Positions 24,365 through 33,484 of a DNA stretch of 64,000 nt are shown one piece after another. The stretch covers positions 1 to 64,000 of the forward strand of contig NZ_APNK01000009.1 of NCBI RefSeq assembly GCF_000732535.1, read 5' to 3'. The position numbers and the translations under genes were made by a program. The notes under the pieces are model-generated. The model did no database searches. It saw only the letters and a program-made list of their open reading frames with translations, and was not told where the DNA came from. Origin of the DNA: Salinisphaera hydrothermalis C41B8 (GTDB lineage Bacteria > Pseudomonadota > Gammaproteobacteria > Nevskiales > Salinisphaeraceae). Position 1 is the first letter of the stretch, and every line of letters begins with the position of its first letter.

Positions 24365-25822
24365 ATGCTCGTTCCCGTTCTTCTCGCCGGTGGCACCGGC
24401 ACACGACTCTGGCCCGCGTCGCGCCAGAGTCGGCCCAAGCAGTTCTTGCCCTTGGCCGGTGGCGAGACCAGCTTGTTGTCGGCCACGCTCGAGCGGTTGC
24501 AGACCCTGGACGATCTCGGTGATGCCCTGGCCATTGGCAGCGAAGCGCATCGTTTCGTGATTGCCGAGCAGATGCACGGCGCCGGCCATAACGGCCGCAT
24601 CATCCTGGAACCGGCACCGCGCAACACGGCCGCGGCCGTGGCGGCGGCCGCTTTCGAAGCCCGGGCTCGACACGGCGATGAGGTCGAGCTGCTGGTGCTG
24701 CCGACCGATCATGCCGTGACCGATCAGGCCGAATTCGTGGCCACCATCCAGCGCGCGCGGGCGGCGACCGGCGCCGGGCGGCTGGCTTTGTTTGGCGTGA
24801 CCCCGGATCGGCCGGAAACCGGCTACGGCTATATCCGGGCCGGGGCACCGGTCTCCGAAGGCGTGCGTGTAGTGGATGCCTTCGTCGAGAAACCGGACCG
24901 GGCCACCGCCGAGCAGTTTTTGGCCGCGGGCGATCATTACTGGAACAGCGGCATGTTCATGTTCCGCGCCGTGGATTATCTCGAGCTGCTGGCCGAGCAC
25001 GCCCGGGATATCTTCGATGGCGTTGCCGCGGCCTACGAAAAAGCGACCACCGATATCGATTTCCTGCGCCTGGACAAGGCGAGCTTCGAGGCCGTCCGGT
25101 CCGACTCGATCGACTACGCGGTGATGGAAAAGACCGATCGTGCGGTCATGGCCGAGCTCGATGCCGCCTGGTCGGATCTCGGCAGCTGGAGTGCGGTCGC
25201 CCGCGCGGTCGGCGTTGATGCGCGCGGCAACAGCGCCACCGGCGATGTCTGGCTGGAAGATGCCGACGACTGCGTAGTGCGCAGCGAAGGCCGCCTGGTG
25301 GCGGCGCTGGGCACGCGCGATCAGATCATCATCGAGACGCCGGACGCGGTGCTGGTCGCCGATCGTTCGCGCGAGCAGGACATCAAGGCGCTGGTGAAGA
25401 ATCTGGATGCGGCGGGTCGCAGCGAGGCCACGGCGCATCGCAAGTCGTACCGGCCGTGGGGCTCGTATCAGCAGATCGCGGCGGGGCCGCGTTTCCAGGT
25501 CAAGCATATTCGCGTGACGCCCGGCGGCCGGCTGTCGCTGCAGTCGCATCATCATCGCGCCGAACACTGGATCGTGGTCCGTGGCACCGCCAAGGTCACC
25601 TGCGACGAGCGCGAGATGTTGCTGACCGAGAACCAGTCCACCTATATCCCGCTGGGCGCGGTTCATCGTCTGGAAAACCCGGGCAAGGTAGAACTGGATC
25701 TGATCGAAGTACAGTCGGGCAGCTACCTCGGTGAAGACGACATCGTGCGTTACGACGACGTCTACGGGCGGCCCGAGCTGGAGGAAGACGACACCGGTGC
25801 AGCGCCGGGTACGGGGGCCTGA
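24365..25822 (+). CDS. manC: Mannose-1-phosphate guanylyltransferase / mannose-6-phosphate isomerase (type II)
   Basis: 485 aa bifunctional enzyme. The N-terminal nucleotidyltransferase has LLAGGTGTRLWPASRQSRPKQF and FVEKPD; the C-terminal cupin isomerase domain has RPWGSYQ, GRLSLQSHHHRAEHW, and IPLGAVHRLENPG. It makes GDP-mannose for exopolysaccharide or LPS. Start ATG 24365 follows AGGGGT and matches the family N-terminus; the in-frame start at 24305 adds a non-homologous leader. manB follows 33 bp later. Confidence 0.94.
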   Translation: MLVPVLLAGGTGTRLWPASRQSRPKQFLPLAGGETSLLSATLERLQTLDDLGDALAIGSEAHRFVIAEQMHGAGHNGRIILEPAPRNTAAAVAAAAFEARARHGDEVELLVLPTDHAVTDQAEFVATIQRARAATGAGRLALFGVTPDRPETGYGYIRAGAPVSEGVRVVDAFVEKPDRATAEQFLAAGDHYWNSGMFMFRAVDYLELLAEHARDIFDGVAAAYEKATTDIDFLRLDKASFEAVRSDSIDYAVMEKTDRAVMAELDAAWSDLGSWSAVARAVGVDARGNSATGDVWLEDADDCVVRSEGRLVAALGTRDQIIIETPDAVLVADRSREQDIKALVKNLDAAGRSEATAHRKSYRPWGSYQQIAAGPRFQVKHIRVTPGGRLSLQSHHHRAEHWIVVRGTAKVTCDEREMLLTENQSTYIPLGAVHRLENPGKVELDLIEVQSGSYLGEDDIVRYDDVYGRPELEEDDTGAAPGTGA

Positions 25823-25855
25823 GCCGCCACACCATTTATTTCAAGGAGCACGCCG

Positions 25856-27214
25856 ATGGGCCAGTATTATCCGTTCTTCAAGGCGTACGACGTGCGGGCG
25901 CGGGTGCCCGAAGAACTCGACGCCGACATGGCGCGCCGCATCGGCCTGGCGTTTGCCGCCGAACTGGGCGCGAAGACCGTCGTGGTCGGGCGCGATATGC
26001 GCCTGTCCAGCCCCGAACTGGCCGATGCCCTGATCGACGGGCTGACCACGGCGGGCGCCGATGTGCTCGATATCGGGCTATGCGGCACCGAGGAAGTCTA
26101 CTACGGCGTCTTTTCGCAGAATGCCGACGGCGGCGTGATGGTCACCGCCAGCCATAATCCCAAGGATTACAACGGCCTGAAGTTCGTACGCGAACAGGCC
26201 AAGCCGATTTCGGCGGATACCGGCCTGGCTGATATCGAGCGTCGCGTGCACGCCAACGACGTCAGCCCGGCTGCCACGCCAGGCGAGCGCCGCCCGCTGG
26301 ATCAACGCGACGCCTATGTCGCTTTTCTGCTGGCCCAGATCAAGCCGGAAAACTTCAAGCCGCTCAAGATCGTGGTCAATCCGGGCAACGGCTGTGCCGG
26401 GCTGGTGGTCGAGAAGCTGGCCGAAAAACTGCCGTTCGAATTCGTGCGCATGCAGTTCGAGCCGGACGGCGAGCTGCCCAATGGCGTACCCAACCCGTTG
26501 CTGGTGGAAAACCGCGAGGCGACTTCGAAAGTCGTGCGCGACGCCGGCGCGGACTTCGGCGTGGCCTGGGACGGCGATTTCGACCGTTGCTTCTTCTTCG
26601 ACGAACACGGCGAGTTCATCGAGGGCTATTACATCGTGGGCCTGATTGCTCAGATGTTGCTCAAAATGAACCCGGGCGAAGCAATCGTGCACGACCCGCG
26701 TCTGATCTGGAACACGCTGGCCCAGGTCGAGGAAGCCGGCGGCCGAGCGGTCGAATCCAAATCCGGCCATTCGTTCATGAAGCAGGTCATGCGCGAGAAC
26801 GATGCGCTGTATGGCGGCGAGATGAGCGCGCACCATTATTTCCGTGAATTCTCCTATGCCGATAACGGCCACCTGCCGTGGCTGGTTATCGCGCAACTCA
26901 TTTCGGAAACCGGCAAAGGCCTGTCCACGCTGGTCAAGGAACGCATCGCTGCGTTCCCGGCTTCGGGCGAGATCAATCGTAAGGTCGACGACGCTGATGC
27001 CGTGATGGCCGACATGGAGGCGCATTACGCCGATTCCGCTCAGAGCGTGGAGCACGTCGACGGCCTGTCGATGGATTTCGGCGACTGGCGCTTCAATCTG
27101 CGCAAATCGAACACCGAACCGGTGATTCGGCTCAACGTTGAAACCCGCGGCGACAAGGCGTTGATGCAGGAAAAGACCGACGAACTGCTCGCGCGTATCG
27201 GCGGCACGGCGTAA
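25856..27214 (+). CDS. manB: Phosphomannomutase
   Basis: 452 aa alpha-D-phosphohexomutase. The phosphoserine loop is VTASHNPKDYNGLKF, the metal-binding loop DGDFDRC, the sugar loop GEMSAHHYF, and the phosphate-binding RKSNTEPVIRLN segment is near the C-terminus. It interconverts mannose-6-P and mannose-1-P, supplying manC. The CpsG-type N-terminus MGQYYPFFKAYDVRARVP favours mannose over a strict glucose enzyme, although a dual role is possible. RBS AAGGAG precedes the ATG. Confidence 0.92.
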   Translation: MGQYYPFFKAYDVRARVPEELDADMARRIGLAFAAELGAKTVVVGRDMRLSSPELADALIDGLTTAGADVLDIGLCGTEEVYYGVFSQNADGGVMVTASHNPKDYNGLKFVREQAKPISADTGLADIERRVHANDVSPAATPGERRPLDQRDAYVAFLLAQIKPENFKPLKIVVNPGNGCAGLVVEKLAEKLPFEFVRMQFEPDGELPNGVPNPLLVENREATSKVVRDAGADFGVAWDGDFDRCFFFDEHGEFIEGYYIVGLIAQMLLKMNPGEAIVHDPRLIWNTLAQVEEAGGRAVESKSGHSFMKQVMRENDALYGGEMSAHHYFREFSYADNGHLPWLVIAQLISETGKGLSTLVKERIAAFPASGEINRKVDDADAVMADMEAHYADSAQSVEHVDGLSMDFGDWRFNLRKSNTEPVIRLNVETRGDKALMQEKTDELLARIGGTA

Positions 27215-27223
27215 GGTCGGCCC

Positions 27224-28270
27224 ATGCGGAATCGTCGAGGATTGGGGCTGGCGGTCATTGACGGCCAGCTGGAACTGCTGGATCAGTCGCAACTGCCCCA
27301 GGTGGAACGCTGGCTGGCGATCGATACGATCCCGGCCATGGTCGAAGCGATTCAGGCGCTGCGGGTACGCGGCGCGCCGCTGATTGCGATCGCGGCGGCG
27401 TTGATGATCGCGGTGCGCGCCGAAGCCGGCGATGATCGCGAGACGTTGCTCGACGCCATCGAAACGTTGCGTGCCGCTCGGCCTACTGCGGTGAATCTGT
27501 CGAACGCGATGGACGTTCTGCGCCAATCGATGGCGGCTACCGACTGGCGCGCCGCGCTGGTCGAAGCGGCCGATGATCTGGCCGATGGCGACGTCGCGCT
27601 GTGCGAGGCCATCGGCGATCACGGCGCGGCGCTGATTGCCCCCGGCGAACGCATTTTGACCCATTGCAACACCGGCGGGCTGGCAACGGCCGGCATCGGC
27701 ACCGCGCTCGGCGTCCTCCGCCGCGCCCATGAGCAGGACAAGGGCATCGCGGTCTGGGTGGATGAGACACGGCCGCTGTTGCAAGGCGGCCGGTTGACCG
27801 CGTGGGAGCTTGGTGCGCTCGGCGTGCCGTATACGCTGATTACCGACAACATGGCAGCGGCGCTGATGGCGCGTGGTCAGGTGGATCGCGTGATCGTCGG
27901 CGCCGACCGTATTGCGGTCAACGGCGATGCGGCCAACAAGATCGGCACCTATGGATTAGCTGTGGCCGCGCATTATCACGGCATTCCGTTCGCCGTGGCC
28001 GCGCCCTATACGACGCTCGATCCCGCCTGCGCGTCGGGTGATCTGATCGAGATCGAACAGCGCGCCGCGGCCGAAGTGCGCGGCGTGGCCGGCGCAGCGG
28101 GCGATCTATGCTGGGCGCCGGCCGATGCGCCCGTGGCCAACCCGGCTTTCGACGTCACGCCGGCCGCCCTGATCACGCACTGGATCATGGATGCCGGCGT
28201 GTTCGACCGTGCCGATGTGGCCAACGGTGCGCTGGCGACCGGTGGCGCGGCTAAGAGCCTGTTCCAATAG
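27224..28270 (+). CDS. mtnA: S-methyl-5-thioribose-1-phosphate isomerase
   Basis: 348 aa eIF2B-alpha-like fold. Conserved [11 protein letters not shown], catalytic Cys region [13 protein letters not shown], and catalytic Asp region [19 protein letters not shown]. It isomerises methylthioribose-1-P to methylthioribulose-1-P in methionine salvage. The last codons (AKSLFQ stop) are encoded inside the terminal repeat of the adjacent MITE-like element, so the natural C-terminus may have been replaced. mtnC, a later pathway step, is convergent downstream; mtnB and mtnD are not in the window. Confidence 0.94.
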   Translation: MRNRRGLGLAVIDGQLELLDQSQLPQVERWLAIDTIPAMVEAIQALRVRGAPLIAIAAALMIAVRAEAGDDRETLLDAIETLRAARPTAVNLSNAMDVLRQSMAATDWRAALVEAADDLADGDVALCEAIGDHGAALIAPGERILTHCNTGGLATAGIGTALGVLRRAHEQDKGIAVWVDETRPLLQGGRLTAWELGALGVPYTLITDNMAAALMARGQVDRVIVGADRIAVNGDAANKIGTYGLAVAAHYHGIPFAVAAPYTTLDPACASGDLIEIEQRAAAEVRGVAGAAGDLCWAPADAPVANPAFDVTPAALITHWIMDAGVFDRADVANGALATGGAAKSLFQ

Positions 28271-28519
28271 GACGGAGTGGACTGCGGCGCCCGCTCGGGC
28301 CTCAGGGGTAGGAAGGGGCGACGCAGTGTGGTGGCGCCACACAAGGCGCCCCTGACACCGCCCTGGGGCCCGAGCGGGCGCCCCGAAGGGCTGGGCTGAG
28401 CGCGCACCCGGCGGTGTTGCGGCCTCCTGACGTGGCATGACCACGCGGCGTCGGCCGCGCCTAACCAGGCACACGCTCAGACCAGCGCAGACCCGCCATC
28501 CTATTGGAATAGGCTCTTA
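28252..28519. mobile_element. MITE-like element, copy 1
   Basis: The ends carry 22-24 bp inverted repeats, TAAGAGCCTRTTCCAATAGG plus AYGG, matching at 22 of 24 positions. They are bounded by TA on each side. It has no coding capacity. The right-hand part (28378-28519) is shared with a second copy at 38215-38347. The left part is a nested palindrome (28286-28383). The element fills the whole mtnA-mtnC interval: mtnA's stop TAG lies in the left repeat, and mtnC's stop TAA is the outermost triplet of the right repeat. Confidence 0.75.
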
Positions 28520-29230
28520 CAGCAGCTCGATCTCGGAGAACGACGCCACGTTCTGATGCGCGTCCTGTGATGCGGCTTTCTCTTGCGTTTCCTCGTCACG
28601 GGCGATCCAGCAGGTCTGCAGCCCGGCCTGTTTGGCGGCATCGAGCTCGCCGCGCGTGTCCGAGATGAACAACAGCGAGCCCGGGTTCTCGCCCAGGGCC
28701 TGGGCGATCGCCGTATAGCTATCGGCGTTTTTCTTCGCACCGATACGGCGATCGAAAAAGCCGGAGAACAGCCCGGAGATATCGCCGAACTCGCTATAGG
28801 CCAGTAGCAGTCGCTGGGCTTCCGAGGGCGCGGCCGAGTAGGTGAACAGCGCGCGATGATCGTCGGTCCACGCTTGCAGTGCGGCCACGGCGTCGTCATA
28901 GACGTGGCCGGTCAGCTCGAAGGCTTGATAGGCATCCCGCCACAATAGATGACAGAGGGCGGCGACCGGACCCGAGTCGCGCTCGACGAGCCCGAATTCG
29001 GCCAGCTCGATCAGACGCGGAACATCGACCTCCGGTTCGCCGGCCGCCTGGGCCAGTGCCTCGAGCGCTTCGGCCACATCCGGGCGTTCAGCGTGACGCT
29101 CGATCCACGGCCCGAGATGGGATTCGGCGTAGGGGATGAGGACATCGCGGGTGAATCCGGCATCGCTGACGGTGCCCTCGATATCCACGATGATAGCCAC
29201 GACTTCCGGGCTGAGTTCTTCCAGGCGCAC
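28517..29230 (-). CDS. mtnC: Acireductone synthase (enolase-phosphatase E1)
   Basis: 237 aa HAD-family protein. Motif I is VDIEGTVSDAGFTRDV (Asp nucleophile context), motif II lies in FTYSAAPSEAQ, and motif III/IV is in FISDTRGELDAAKQAG. It enolises and dephosphorylates diketomethylthiopentyl-1-P in methionine salvage. It is convergent with mtnA across the MITE-like element, which supplies its stop codon. Confidence 0.93.
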   Translation of the reverse strand: MRLEELSPEVVAIIVDIEGTVSDAGFTRDVLIPYAESHLGPWIERHAERPDVAEALEALAQAAGEPEVDVPRLIELAEFGLVERDSGPVAALCHLLWRDAYQAFELTGHVYDDAVAALQAWTDDHRALFTYSAAPSEAQRLLLAYSEFGDISGLFSGFFDRRIGAKKNADSYTAIAQALGENPGSLLFISDTRGELDAAKQAGLQTCWIARDEETQEKAASQDAHQNVASFSEIELL

Positions 29231-29318
29231 GACCGGCTCCGGCGAAGGGACGAGGCCGGCATGCTATCCCGCATGGCCGGCCTCGCCAAGCGGCGCGCCC
29301 GATGCTGCCCCGCGTCGT

Positions 29319-29933
29319 TCAGGCGCGCGCGCTCGGGCGCGCCGAAACGCGTTCGTGCCAGGCGGCCAGATGCGCTCGTTCGCCAATCTGCAAATCCACC
29401 ACACGGGCGAAATCGATGGCCGCCAGCGCCGTGATATCGGCCACCGTATAGTCCTCCCCTGCGATATAGGACGATTCGGCCAGATGTCGGTCGAGAAAAT
29501 CGAACATCCGCGCCGCGGCCTGGGCGCGATCGGCCCCGTAGTCCGGGAATACCGCTTCACGATCGGCGAAATGGCCCGTGATATGCCGGAACGCCATCGC
29601 CACCGGGAACAGCAGATGCAACTCCATGCGCCGGTTCCACATCTCGATGCGGGCCTGCGACTCGGCGCTATCGCCCATCAACGGTGGCTCCGGATGGGTC
29701 ACTTCGAAATAACGACAGATCGCCATCGACTCCGAAAGACACTGACCATCGTCGAATTCGAGCACCGGCACACCGCTCATCGGGTTCTTGGCCTTGAACG
29801 ACGCCGATAAGTTATCCCCAGCCGCGAGGTCGAGTTGCTCGACTTCGAAATCGGCCAGGTCGATACCTTTTTCCGCGAGAAAGATACGCAGCCGGCGCGG
29901 GTTCGGCGCCCGACGCATTTCATAGATTTTCAT
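29319..29933 (-). CDS. Glutathione S-transferase family protein
   Basis: 204 aa from ATG 29933 (RBS AAGGAA). N-terminal thioredoxin-like domain MKIYEMRRAPNPRRLRIFL ... NPMSGVPVLEFDDG with the glutathione-binding SES motif (LSESMAICRY), then an all-helical C-terminal domain. Substrate unknown. The longer frame to 30029 adds an unrelated leader. Confidence 0.88.
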   Translation of the reverse strand: MKIYEMRRAPNPRRLRIFLAEKGIDLADFEVEQLDLAAGDNLSASFKAKNPMSGVPVLEFDDGQCLSESMAICRYFEVTHPEPPLMGDSAESQARIEMWNRRMELHLLFPVAMAFRHITGHFADREAVFPDYGADRAQAAARMFDFLDRHLAESSYIAGEDYTVADITALAAIDFARVVDLQIGERAHLAAWHERVSARPSARA

Positions 29934-30044
29934 GAGCGATTCCTTTGCTTTGCCAATGCATGACCCGCCGACCATGCGCCGCCGACAAGACATTGGCAAT
30001 ACGTTGGCGTATGCTCGCAATTGTGACAATAGGACGTGTCAGAT

Positions 30045-30878
30045 ATGAGTGCTCATCATAATCAATCCAAACGCATCGCCATTACCGGTGCCGGCAGCGG
30101 GTTGGGCCGTGCGCTGGCGCTGCGCTATGCCCGGGACGGCTGGCGGGTGGCCGTCACTGATATTCAGACCGGTCGGGCACGCCGCGTGGCCGGCGAGGTC
30201 AACGATGCCGGCGGCGAGGCCATGGCGCAGACGCTCGATACGCGGCGCCAGTCGGATTTTGACCAGCTCATCGAGCGGCTCGACAGCGAGTGGGGTGGCG
30301 TCGACGTATTCGTCAATAACGCCGGGGTGGCCTCATCCGGTACCGTGGCCGACACGCCGCAGGCCGACTGGGACTGGATCACCAATATCAACCTGATGGG
30401 CGTGGTGCGGGGCTGTCGGGCGGCGTTGCCGGCCATTCGCGCCTCGCGCGGCCATATCGTCAACACGGCGTCGTTCGCCGCGATCGCCAACGCGCCCGGC
30501 ATGGCGTCGTACAACGTGACCAAGGCCGGGGTGCTGTCGTTGTCGGAAACACTGCGCGCCGAGGAGCGTCATCACGGCGTGAACGTCACCGTGGCCTGTC
30601 CGGCGTTCTTTTCCACCAATCTGATGGAATCGTTTCGCAGCACCACGCCGGGCCGCGAGGTGCTGGTGGAAAAGCTGATGGCGCGCTCGGGCGTCACCGC
30701 CGATGACGTGGCCGGGCAGATCTTCGACGCGGTGGCGGCCGGTCGCTTTCTGGTGCTTACGCATCGCGATACACGGTGGCAATATCGATTGAAGAGACTG
30801 CAGCCGGAGTTGTTCTTTCGCGCGGTGGAAAAGATCGCGCGTTCGATGCTCAAACCGCGCAGGGAGGAGCCCGCATGA
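30045..30878 (+). CDS. Short-chain dehydrogenase/reductase
   Basis: 277 aa classical SDR. Cofactor loop TGAGSGLGRA, NNAGV, catalytic Ser in NTASFAAI, and YNVTK with catalytic Tyr and Lys. The C-terminal extension (RWQYRLKRLQPELFFRAVEK) is seen in lipid- or steroid-type SDRs. It overlaps the next gene by ATGA, so the two form an operon. An in-frame GTG 9 bp earlier is an alternative start. Substrate not predictable. Confidence 0.87.
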   Translation: MSAHHNQSKRIAITGAGSGLGRALALRYARDGWRVAVTDIQTGRARRVAGEVNDAGGEAMAQTLDTRRQSDFDQLIERLDSEWGGVDVFVNNAGVASSGTVADTPQADWDWITNINLMGVVRGCRAALPAIRASRGHIVNTASFAAIANAPGMASYNVTKAGVLSLSETLRAEERHHGVNVTVACPAFFSTNLMESFRSTTPGREVLVEKLMARSGVTADDVAGQIFDAVAAGRFLVLTHRDTRWQYRLKRLQPELFFRAVEKIARSMLKPRREEPA

Positions 30879-31933
30879 GTCACGATCGTCTGCTCATCTA
30901 CGGGGCCTATGGCTACACCGGTGAACTGATCGCTCGCCAAGCCGTGGCCGACGGGCGTTCGCCGGTGCTGTCCGGGCGCAATGCGGCGAAAGTCGCGGCC
31001 CTGGCACAAGAGCTCGGGCTCGACGCTCGCCCGTTCGATCTCGGCGGCGATACCATCGCCGGCCAGCTCGCCGATATCGATGTCGTGCTGCATTGCGCCG
31101 GGCCGTTCGTAGAGACGGCGCCGGCCATGGTCGAGGCCTGTATCGCCACTGGCACGCATTATCTCGATATCACCGGCGAGATCGATGTATTCGAACACGT
31201 CTTTGCGCGCGATGCCGATGCTCGCGAGACCAGTGCGGTGCTGTGCCCGGGCGCCGGGTTCGATGTCGTGCCCACCGATTGCCTCGCGGCGGCGCTGGCG
31301 GCGGCACTGCCGGATGCCACAACGCTCGCGCTGGGTTTCGATTCGCGCTCCGGGCTGTCGCCGGGCACGGCCAAGACATCGGTCGACGGATTGGCCGGCG
31401 GGGGGCGAGTGCGCCGCAACGGACGGATCGTCAAGGTGCCGCTGGCGGCCGATGTTCGCGAAATCGATTTCGGCAACGGCCTCAAGCCGGCCATGACCAT
31501 CCCCTGGGGTGACGTGGCCACCGCGTATTATTCCACCCGTATCCCGAATGTCGCGGTGTATATGCCGATGTCATCGGCGCGTATTCGGCAGGTGAAGTGG
31601 TTGAACTGGGTGCGCCCGGTGTTCGCGCTGTCGCCGGTGAAGAATTTCCTGAAAGCTCGCGCGGGACAGGTACGGGGCCCGGATACCGCCACGCGGGCAC
31701 GCCACGGCACCTACGTCTGGGGCGAAGTACGCAATGCCGCGGGCGACATCCGAGTCGGCCGGGTGCATGTGGCCAATGGCTATGACGTGACCATTCACGC
31801 CAGCCTGGCTTTGGCCCAGCGGTTGCTTACCGATGCGCCCGCGGGCGGCGCCTATACGCCGTCGAAACTCGCGGGTGCGGCGTTCGTCGAGACGCTGCCG
31901 GGCAGCGGCACGATCCAAATCACGGACGCATAG
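30875..31933 (+). CDS. Saccharopine dehydrogenase-like NAD(P)-binding protein
   Basis: 352 aa from the ATG overlapping the SDR stop. N-terminal Rossmann motif IYGAYGYTGELIARQAV, then HCAGPF and TGTHYLDITGE, typical of the trans-acting enoyl-reductase / saccharopine reductase-like group rather than true lysine enzymes. Coupling with the SDR suggests a two-step reductive conversion of a hydrophobic substrate. Its 3' end overlaps the convergent MtfA-like gene by 14 bp. Confidence 0.82.
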   Translation: MSHDRLLIYGAYGYTGELIARQAVADGRSPVLSGRNAAKVAALAQELGLDARPFDLGGDTIAGQLADIDVVLHCAGPFVETAPAMVEACIATGTHYLDITGEIDVFEHVFARDADARETSAVLCPGAGFDVVPTDCLAAALAAALPDATTLALGFDSRSGLSPGTAKTSVDGLAGGGRVRRNGRIVKVPLAADVREIDFGNGLKPAMTIPWGDVATAYYSTRIPNVAVYMPMSSARIRQVKWLNWVRPVFALSPVKNFLKARAGQVRGPDTATRARHGTYVWGEVRNAAGDIRVGRVHVANGYDVTIHASLALAQRLLTDAPAGGAYTPSKLAGAAFVETLPGSGTIQITDA

Positions 31934-32723
31934 CCGGCGTCCGATGGCCGGCGGGGCGGCTGCGCGCGGTTTCGATATCGAAATAGGCGGCCAGGACGGC
32001 ATAGAGCTCGGGATGGGCGGCCGCCAGCGCTTCGCCACGTTGGAAAAAGGCTTCCGCTGCCGCACCGAAGAATTCGTTCAGGCCGATGTCCGGGTCCACG
32101 GGCAGTAGATTGGATCGGCTTTCACGCACACGACGCCACTCCTGATCCAGTGCGTCGCCCCAGGTCTGGCCGCCGGCCACGGCCGTGGTGGGTACGGCGA
32201 AATCGTGCAGACGTACGATCTGTCGCACGATCGGGTTGTGCGGCCCGCCAGCGAGTGCCTCGGCGACCGCCGGCCATGCGATGTGCAGCCGAAGGTTCTG
32301 CCAGCTGTCGCCGGTGGCTATTTCGCCCAGATCCTCGAGCAGGCCGGCCACGGGTGGGCCGGACCATTCATCGTCCGCCATGGCATGCACCACGATTTCA
32401 CTGGGCAGACGGGTCTGGCTGGGTTGGGCCCCAAGACAGAGCATGCCGACCTGGCCGGCGACGGCCAGCCGCTGGTCCTCGCTTAGCGCCCGACCGTTGT
32501 CGCCGAGCAAATCGATGTCGCGCAGCACACGCGCGGTTCGCGTCTGCAGGCGCTCGCGACGCCGGGCATCGAGTCGCTGGGTCCAGGGCATGAGCCGGCC
32601 CAGACGACGGCGCTGTGACGGCGACAGGGTCGGGCGCTGGCGCAGCCAGCCCGGGCCGATCACGAGCAGCGCCACGCCGAGCAATGCCCCCGCAGCCACC
32701 AGCAGGCTCGTGAACAGATTCAT
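31920..32723 (-). CDS. MtfA-like (M90 family) protein with a degenerate zinc site
   Basis: 267 aa. One N-terminal transmembrane helix (residues 4-25) precedes a domain matching MtfA metallopeptidases: GDSWQNLRLHIAW, then LHDFAV at the place of the usual LHEFAH, and LNEFFGAAAEAFF ... HPELYAVLAAYF at the place of NPAEFFAV. At residues 173-177 the HEXXH zinc motif reads HDFAV, losing the catalytic Glu and the second His ligand. A pseudoenzyme with a binding or regulatory role is likely. It is divergent from the next gene with 33 bp between them. Confidence 0.7.
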   Translation of the reverse strand: MNLFTSLLVAAGALLGVALLVIGPGWLRQRPTLSPSQRRRLGRLMPWTQRLDARRRERLQTRTARVLRDIDLLGDNGRALSEDQRLAVAGQVGMLCLGAQPSQTRLPSEIVVHAMADDEWSGPPVAGLLEDLGEIATGDSWQNLRLHIAWPAVAEALAGGPHNPIVRQIVRLHDFAVPTTAVAGGQTWGDALDQEWRRVRESRSNLLPVDPDIGLNEFFGAAAEAFFQRGEALAAAHPELYAVLAAYFDIETARSRPAGHRTPAMRP

Positions 32724-32756
32724 GGCGTCGCCTCCGAAAAATCGGCGATCATCATC

Positions 32757-33446
32757 ATGCTGGACGGACGAGAATACGACCGATACACGAGGGCGGGGGT
32801 GTGGATGGCCTGGGGCACGATTTTACAAAACATCGTCGGTACCGTGATGTCGTTCGTCGTCTGGTCGGCGCTGGTCTACGGTTTCTTCGTGCTGCGCAAC
32901 AAGAGCCTGGAATTCAAGCTCAAGCGGTTGATTCGGCCCGAACGCAGCGATCCCGACGAGAATCGCGTACATATCGTCTGCGCCAACGGCACCGATGTGC
33001 GCGTGACCGTTCGCGACGTTCGGCTGATCACCGCCAGCGATACCCATATCAGCCTGACCTATTTCGGCGACACGGGCGACGTGATCCGGCCGCGCCGCAA
33101 TGACGACATCATCGCCCGACGCCGTAATTCGGTGGTCACGCGGCACGAGCGGGCCGGGCTGATCGAACGCAATTTCGTCGAGCTGCCGGCGCAGACCGCC
33201 GGACTGTGGGCGCTGACGGCCGAGCAAGTCGAGGATCCGAACTGGCGTTTCGCGCATCTCATTCTCGTTCTGGATTACCCGACTCTGTTGAATACGCGGC
33301 GCCTGATGGTGGTTGAAGCCAGGGAGGAGATCCTTGGGGCGCTCAACGACGACTTCCGGCGTTATATTCTTGCCACTCGGTTTCCCGGACAGCGACGGGC
33401 GCAGCCCGAACTCGCGAGTGAGAGCGACGACAGCGGTCGATACTAG
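32757..33446 (+). CDS. Uncharacterised single-pass membrane protein
   Basis: 229 aa. One hydrophobic segment at about residues 22-45 (ILQNIVGTVMSFVVWSALVYGFFVL), followed by a charged soluble region rich in Arg and Asp, and an acidic tail (ASESDDSGRY). I recognise no domain. Its start lies next to the divergent MtfA-like gene, so shared regulation is possible. Confidence 0.6.
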   Translation: MLDGREYDRYTRAGVWMAWGTILQNIVGTVMSFVVWSALVYGFFVLRNKSLEFKLKRLIRPERSDPDENRVHIVCANGTDVRVTVRDVRLITASDTHISLTYFGDTGDVIRPRRNDDIIARRRNSVVTRHERAGLIERNFVELPAQTAGLWALTAEQVEDPNWRFAHLILVLDYPTLLNTRRLMVVEAREEILGALNDDFRRYILATRFPGQRRAQPELASESDDSGRY

Positions 33447-33484
33447 CTGTCCAGTCCTGCGGTTTGCTGTCTCGGTGTGGACGC

